64,000 nt of DNA from Terrilactibacillus sp. S3-3 (GTDB taxonomy: Bacteria > Bacillota > Bacilli > Bacillales > Sporolactobacillaceae), in the NCBI GenBank assembly GCA_030437565.1, contig CP129291.1, positions 3,224,001 through 3,288,000 on the forward strand. Direction: 5' to 3'. This document shows, one piece after another, positions 59,868 through 64,000 of the stretch. A program made the translations under genes and the position numbers. The notes under the pieces are model-generated. The model was not told the DNA's origin. It searched no databases and saw nothing but the letters and a program-made list of their open reading frames with translations. The first letter of the stretch is position 1. Every line of letters begins with the position of its first letter.

Positions 59868-60824
59868 TTAAAACTTAGATGTTTTTGAAATATATCGGCT
59901 GATATCGTAGCGCTCGTTTATTAGCTTAAAGCGACTCAACTCGTTGACATTATCTTGCTGATCCTTGATCATGCCCTTAAAGAAATCGGACACGCCGGAC
60001 AACCTATTATCAAAAGTCGACAGCCATACCAAGTGTGCGATATATTTTTTTCCGTCAGCAATGTCGCTGTTCCGTGGGGATCCGCCGAAACAGTGCCGTC
60101 TATTTTTGCGATCTTTTTCATGATTAAAGTAAAAGCCTGTATTTTTTTTTATAGACATCTGCCCGCGCCACATAGACATCGCGATTGCTCGTAAAAAGTG
60201 AATGGACATCAAGTTTTCTGAAACCGGTATTCAGCGCTTTGCTTAAATAAGGTTCGCCGACAACTAAAGCGTTGATTGATCCGTCCTTTAATTTTTCCAG
60301 CCCTTGTTCGGGCGACACGTAGACGGAGCGAATCGCCCGTAAAGTCAGGTGAGTTTTTTCCAGACTTTGTGCGAGCAAAAAATGCTTGTTAGACAGCTTT
60401 TCATAGCCGACTTTTTTTTTTTTTAAATCCGCCACACTGTGAATAAGCGATGGTTTAGGGACCACGATCCCGTGAGCATTTGGATTGGGCGGCTCGGCGC
60501 CCAGATAAATGATCTTAGGATCTTCCTTATGCTGGAAAATGGGGACGGTATCGCCCACACAGGCAAAATCGATTTTCTTTTGTTCATGGCCGCATAAATC
60601 GCACTGTCATCCGGATATTTTATCCATTTTAGCGTTGTATGCTGCGAATCCAGAACTTTTTTCCAGTTTCCCTCTTCTTTCACGAGTGTCATAAGGCTGT
60701 CTTGCTCATAGCCGATTCTGATGACTTTTTGCTGTGATTTGCTGCTTAAGCCGGCCAACACCATGATGATAACAAACAGCAGGAAAAAGATTGCTGTGAA
60801 CGCTATTTTTTGCCTCTTTTTCAC
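59868..60824 (-). CDS. SsuA/TauA-like substrate-binding protein 1, frameshifted
   Basis: N-terminal membrane anchor or uncleaved signal KIAFTAIFFLLFVIIMVLAG without a lipobox Cys. Then VIRIGYEQDSLMTLVKEEGNW, after an indel near 60590 IDFACVGDTVPIFQHKEDPKIIYLGAEP, VADLKKKKVGYEK, SPEQGLEKLKDGSINALVVGEPY; indels near 60150 and 60050 precede LSTFDNRLSGVSDFFKGMI and the end ISRYISKTSKF. The SsuA-type periplasmic-binding fold for sulfonates or similar. Follows the permease gene, a second receptor for one transporter. GTG start. Confidence 0.8.
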
Positions 60825-60854
60825 TTATATGACCCCATCCTTCTCACTGCTCTC

Positions 60855-61635
60855 TTATCTGTTTGACAGTCCTTTTTTCCAGCCCGTGAGCCTTGATTCA
60901 ATGATCGACAGAATATAATTAATCGCCAGGCCAAGAAAAAAAAGCCAAAATGACGATGCCGCCATACATACTCGGTATATGGAACGTTTGCTGAGCCGTC
61001 AGCACAAAAATCCCCAGTCCGGAACTTGCACCAATCATTTCCGCCGCAACTAAGGCTGTGATCGAATAAGCACCGCCCAACCGAACCCCCGTCAGAATCC
61101 TTGGCGTTGCCGCCGGGAGTACAACTTTTCTAAAAATATAGCCCTGGGAAGCTCCCATGGATTTCGCGGAATGAATCAGTATTTTTTCAACATTTTTGAC
61201 ACCGCTGATCGTATTGAGCAAGATCGGCCAAAATGCCGACCAGAAAATGATCGCATCTTTCGAAAGCTCGCCGATGCCAAAGAAAAGAATAAAAACCGGG
61301 AACAAGGCAAACGATGACATCTGCCGGAAAAATTGCAGCACCGGATCGACAACCGTTTCAAATTTTTTGAACCATCCAAGTGTGACTCCAAGCAGGATAC
61401 CGGCGATAATAGCTACAATGAAACCTGTTAGTGAACGCTTTATGCTGCTGATCAAGTTCACCCATATATCGCCTGTTGCAAAAAAATCATAGATCGCCAG
61501 CGCCACTTGGACCGGCGAGCTTAAATAAGCATTGTTGACGATGTTAAAATGAGAAATAATTTCCCAAATAACGAGAAATAAAATCGAACCGATGGTTTTA
61601 CTGAAAACCGTGGATAAAGGCTTGTATACTTTCAT
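60855..61635 (-). CDS. ssuC: SsuC/TauC-like ABC permease, frameshifted near end
   Basis: Six-segment BPD permease of about 260 residues: KTIGSILFLVIWEIISHFNIVN, INLISSIKRSL-like VNLISSIKRSLTGFIVAIIAG, ALFPVFILFFGIGELSKDAIIFWSAFWPILLNT, then the EAA motif SAKSMGASQGYIFRKVVLPAATPRILTGVRLGGAYSI. One extra base in the T-run near 60940; corrected end AINYILSIIESRLTGWKKGLSNR. AAGGAG precedes the ATG. Confidence 0.9.
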
Positions 61636-61659
61636 TCAGGACTGGCTCCTTCTCATTTA

Positions 61660-62459
61660 CTATTGCAGTGCGTGCGCGACTTCATCCTTAATGATATTCC
61701 ATAAATATTTCCGCAAGTCGGCAAACTCTTCGGAATTCCGAATATCGACCGTCCGATTCCTTGGAAGCGTCATATCGACAATCTCTTTTACTTTTCCCGG
61801 CCGGCGAGTCATCACCGCGACCCGATCGGCGAGAAAAATCGCTTCATCAATTGAGTGTGTGATAAAGACAATCGTTTTTTTTTTTTTTTATTTAAATCCC
61901 AAATTTTCAGCAGTTCAAGCTGCAAGATTTCTCTTGTCTGCTGCGCATCAAGCGCGGCAAAGGGTTCGTCCATCAGCAGAATATCGGGATTGTACGCCAA
62001 AGCGCGGGCAATCGCCACTCTTTGCCGCATCCCGCCCGACAATTCATGCGGATAGCGATGCAAAAACGGCTTCAGGCCGACAAGCGTTAAATTTTTTGTG
62101 GCGATCTCCCTTCTCTCTTTTTTCTTAACTCCCCGGATTTCGAGTCCCGCTTCGACATTGGCCAATACCGTTCTCCAAGGAAAAAGAGCATATCCCTGGA
62201 AAACGACGCCGATATTTTTATTCACACCGTGCAGCGGCACACCGTCGACCGTGATTTCTCCATCCGTTTGCCGGTCTAGCCCGGCCAATATATTTAGAAA
62301 AGTTGACTTGCCGCAGCCGCTTGGCCCCAGTATGGTCAAAAATTCGCCTTCATTTATGCTGAGATTAAAATCATTGAGAACCGTTAATGTTTCATTTTCC
62401 CCATTTTCATTTCTAACCGTATATTGCCTTTTTAAATTTGCGATTATTTTTTCCGTCAT
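61660..62459 (-). CDS. ssuB: SsuB/TauB-like ABC ATPase, frameshifted
   Basis: MTEKIIANLKRQYTVRNENG, Walker A LGPSGCGKSTFLN, Q-loop VFQGYALFPWRTV, signature LSGGMRQRVAIARALAY, Walker B ILLMDEPFAALD. A T13-14 run near 61880 shifts the frame before FITHSIDEAIFLADRVAVMTRRPGKV; the native end is ...IKDEVAHALQ at 61660. About 266 residues. In the raw sequence the upstream receptor runs into this gene without a stop; I infer a native ATGA overlap. Confidence 0.92.
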
Positions 62460-63521
62460 TTTTTTATCCCCATAGTTGTAAGTGATGCTCTGACTTTTGG
62501 CGTTTGGATTATATTCGTTGGTCGCAATATCCGCTGCTTTGACTTTTCCTTTAGGAATCTGTTTAGCCGCCACCAGTGTATCAATCCAATATTGCAGAGG
62601 TTTTTTCTCAATCACCAAATCTTTCACATAGGCATAGCGCTCAACCTGGCTGACGTTCATTTTCAGCCGTTTGGCAATATACTCTCTGGATTGCTTGGGA
62701 TGTGCATTCACCCAGTTGGCCGCTTTCGCAATAATGCCGACAAATTCTTTCACTTGTTTAGGGTGCGCGCGCAGGAATTTGCCGTTCACAGTATAAGGCT
62801 GCATCCCGCTCAATCCGTGGTCAATATCCCAGTCACTGAACAGGCTGACCAGATTCTTATTTTTTTGAGCAATCCCTGATTGCGGCGGGTGAATGATCGC
62901 CAAGTCAATTCGTTTTTTGATCGAGCGCCTGCTCCAATTGCTCATTCGGCATCGCAATCCATTTTATTTTGGAAGGATCGACGCCGTGTTCACGCAAATA
63001 CTTTTTCGTCACATATTCGGCGCAGGCACCGAATCCGTTCATGCCAATCGTTTTTCCGACTAAATCTTTTAAATGCTTAATCCCTGAGTCTTTACGGACA
63101 AAATACTTCATGTGCGGAGCCTGAGGCAATGTTTCATTACCGGCGGAGATGATTTTTTCATCGGCGCCTCCCGCTACAGCTGAAATCGTCAAAGAGGCCA
63201 TTCTTGTTCCAAAATCAATGTCGCCGGTCCCAACCAATGGGATGACCTGGTTGGCGTCAACCTTGCCAATATACTTCGGCTTGATATCGGAGTGTTTAAA
63301 ATAACCCAGATCATCTGCTAAATAGACCAGACCAGATCGAATGTCGGATTATCCGGATATTTAAAATAGACAACTTTGCCTTTGCCGGAAGAATCATTTT
63401 TATCTTTCTCCCCTGAGGTTTGGCCAGAGCAGGCGGTAAACAAGAGCGAAAATACCAGAATAATAGATAAGATCAACGGAAGCTTAAAAAAAGAATAAAA
63501 TGGCTTATTAAAAATCTTCAT
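62456..63521 (-). CDS. ssuA: SsuA/TauA-like substrate-binding lipoprotein 2, frameshifted
   Basis: Signal MKIFNKPFYSFFKLPLILSIILVFSLLFTAC. After a 5-base direct duplication near 63325 that breaks the frame: VYLADDLGYFKHSDIKPKYIGKV, IDFGTRMASLTISAVAGGADEKII, VRKDSGIKHLKDLVGKTIGMNGFGACAEYVTKKYL, and after an indel near 62915 RIDLAIIHPPQSGIAQK, LRAHPKQVKEFVGIIAKAANWVNAHPKQSREYIAKRL. About 355 residues. First gene of the operon. Binds a sulfonate or a heterocyclic precursor; substrate not determinable. Confidence 0.87.
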
Positions 63522-63746
63522 GACATTCCTTGTTTTCCTTTCATTTTCATTTTGGTTAAATAAATCCATAGCAAGAGAGAAAACTTGGCAAAACCAGCCC
63601 CAACCCATCTGCATTTGCCTGTTTTAAAATATAAAAAATCGATAATTTTCGGTTAACAGCACACCCGAATCACCCTCTCAAAAAGATTGCTTGCCAGGCT
63701 AAAACATAGTAATCTTATGTAATTACTAATTGTTAGGATTAGATTA

Positions 63747-63775
63747 ATAGTATCTACGCCCCAGTTATTTGTCAA
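63747..63775 (-). promoter_or_regulatory. promoter of the ssu-like operon
   Basis: On the minus strand TTGACA, 17 bases, TACTAT. It lies about 225 bases upstream of the ssuA-like start; no S-box is present in this leader. Confidence 0.82.
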
Positions 63776-63832
63776 GTTGAAAAAATGCTAGTTAACGATA
63801 ACCACAGAAAGCATAAAACAGGGTGATTAAAA

Positions 63833-64000
63833 ATGAACAGACTGAAAATACACATCGTTTTTTTTTTCGCATTTATTTTATTGTTTCCCACCCTCTCCCT
63901 GGCCCATGCTTACGTTGTCCGCTCATCGCCACCAGAGAGTGTGATTAAACCTCTTATTACAAGAGTAGCGATTCAGATTGATGAAAGTATCCGGCCGACC
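63833..64000 (+). CDS. CopC-domain protein, partial at window edge
   Basis: ATG 63833 after AGGGTGATT begins NRLKIHIVFFFAFILLFPTLSLA, a signal peptide, followed by a mature start HAYVVRSSPPESVIKPLITRVAIQIDESI, the CopC domain with its N-terminal copper-binding histidine. The gene continues past 64000, so a fused CopD part as in ycnJ cannot be excluded. A second copper-handling locus besides ycnKJI. Confidence 0.85.
   Translation, partial: MNRLKIHIVFFFAFILLFPTLSLAHAYVVRSSPPESVIKPLITRVAIQIDESIRPT

Noticed and set aside
61812-62957. A natural SsuA-SsuB fusion protein
   Set aside because: A one-base change in the A-run restores an ATGA stop/start overlap, and such a fusion would put a cytoplasmic ATPase on an exported receptor.
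1-64000. tRNA or rRNA genes
   Set aside because: No sequence with cloverleaf or rRNA features was recognised while reading both strands.

Overview
The window looks like chromosomal DNA of an endospore-forming Bacillales bacterium. The evidence is a B. subtilis-like order of housekeeping and spore genes (lipL, pta, hemQ, cwlJ-gerQ, a DUF423 gene), a spore-type LysM/GH18 hydrolase, SAM-I (S-box) riboswitches, a YtrA-type GntR operon, the ycnKJI copper operon, and strong Shine-Dalgarno sequences with frequent GTG/TTG starts. I do not name a species. Most genes longer than about 500 bp are interrupted by one to four single- or double-base indels, many in A/T homopolymers, while protein similarity continues in another frame. 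I read this mainly as an unpolished long-read assembly, not mass pseudogenisation, and annotate such genes as one CDS marked frameshifted.

Layout. 1-3.2 kb: solo IS200/IS605-type left end with a promoter, lipL, an L,D-transpeptidase lipoprotein, a DUF2278 protein and a small HPr-like protein. 3.4-7.4 kb: GntR/ABC exporter operon behind a 40-bp dyad operator. 7.4-14.6 kb: Fur-controlled iron uptake, tatAC and efeUOB, separated by a 1.8-kb IS605-type element (tnpA+tnpB). 14.6-22.2 kb: a small unknown protein, then a sigma-54 enhancer-binding protein divergent from a proline catabolism cluster (putC, putB, putP) with a clear -24/-12 promoter. 22.5-38.2 kb: two unknown small proteins, a lipoprotein, pta, hemQ, a possible IS605-derived miniature element, cwlJ, gerQ, DUF423, DUF1499, TerC, a beta-hydroxyacid dehydrogenase, spore hydrolase, GNAT, an IS1341-type tnpB element, an aminotransferase, YisL-like and YdjM-like membrane proteins. 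38.4-44.5 kb: two paralogous iron-ADH-family dehydrogenases (the second behind a SAM riboswitch), a truncated aminotransferase, an MFS exporter and a MerR regulator. 44.6-47.6 kb: ycnKJI copper operon. 48.4-57.7 kb: sulfur scavenging island of two S-box operons encoding four MetQ-like lipoproteins, two flavin monooxygenases and two M20 amidohydrolases. 58.6-63.8 kb: SsuABC/TauABC-type ABC operon with two binding proteins and a CPG2-like M20 peptidase. The window ends inside a CopC-domain gene.

The most unusual content is a set of intergenic tandem arrays (15.3, 20.3, 39.8-40.6, 47.7-48.3 and 57.8-58.5 kb). They belong to two sequence families that share one design: a 21-bp period, two turns of B-DNA. 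They sit between transcription units, carry short dyads, and have the same orientation relative to the gene they follow. I do not recognise them as any named repeat class.

Functionally the window joins Fur-regulated iron uptake (Tat exports the EfeB peroxidase), sigma-54-driven proline use, copper handling, and SAM-riboswitch-controlled uptake and breakdown of organosulfur compounds, probably including methionine transamination and reduction of the resulting keto acid.
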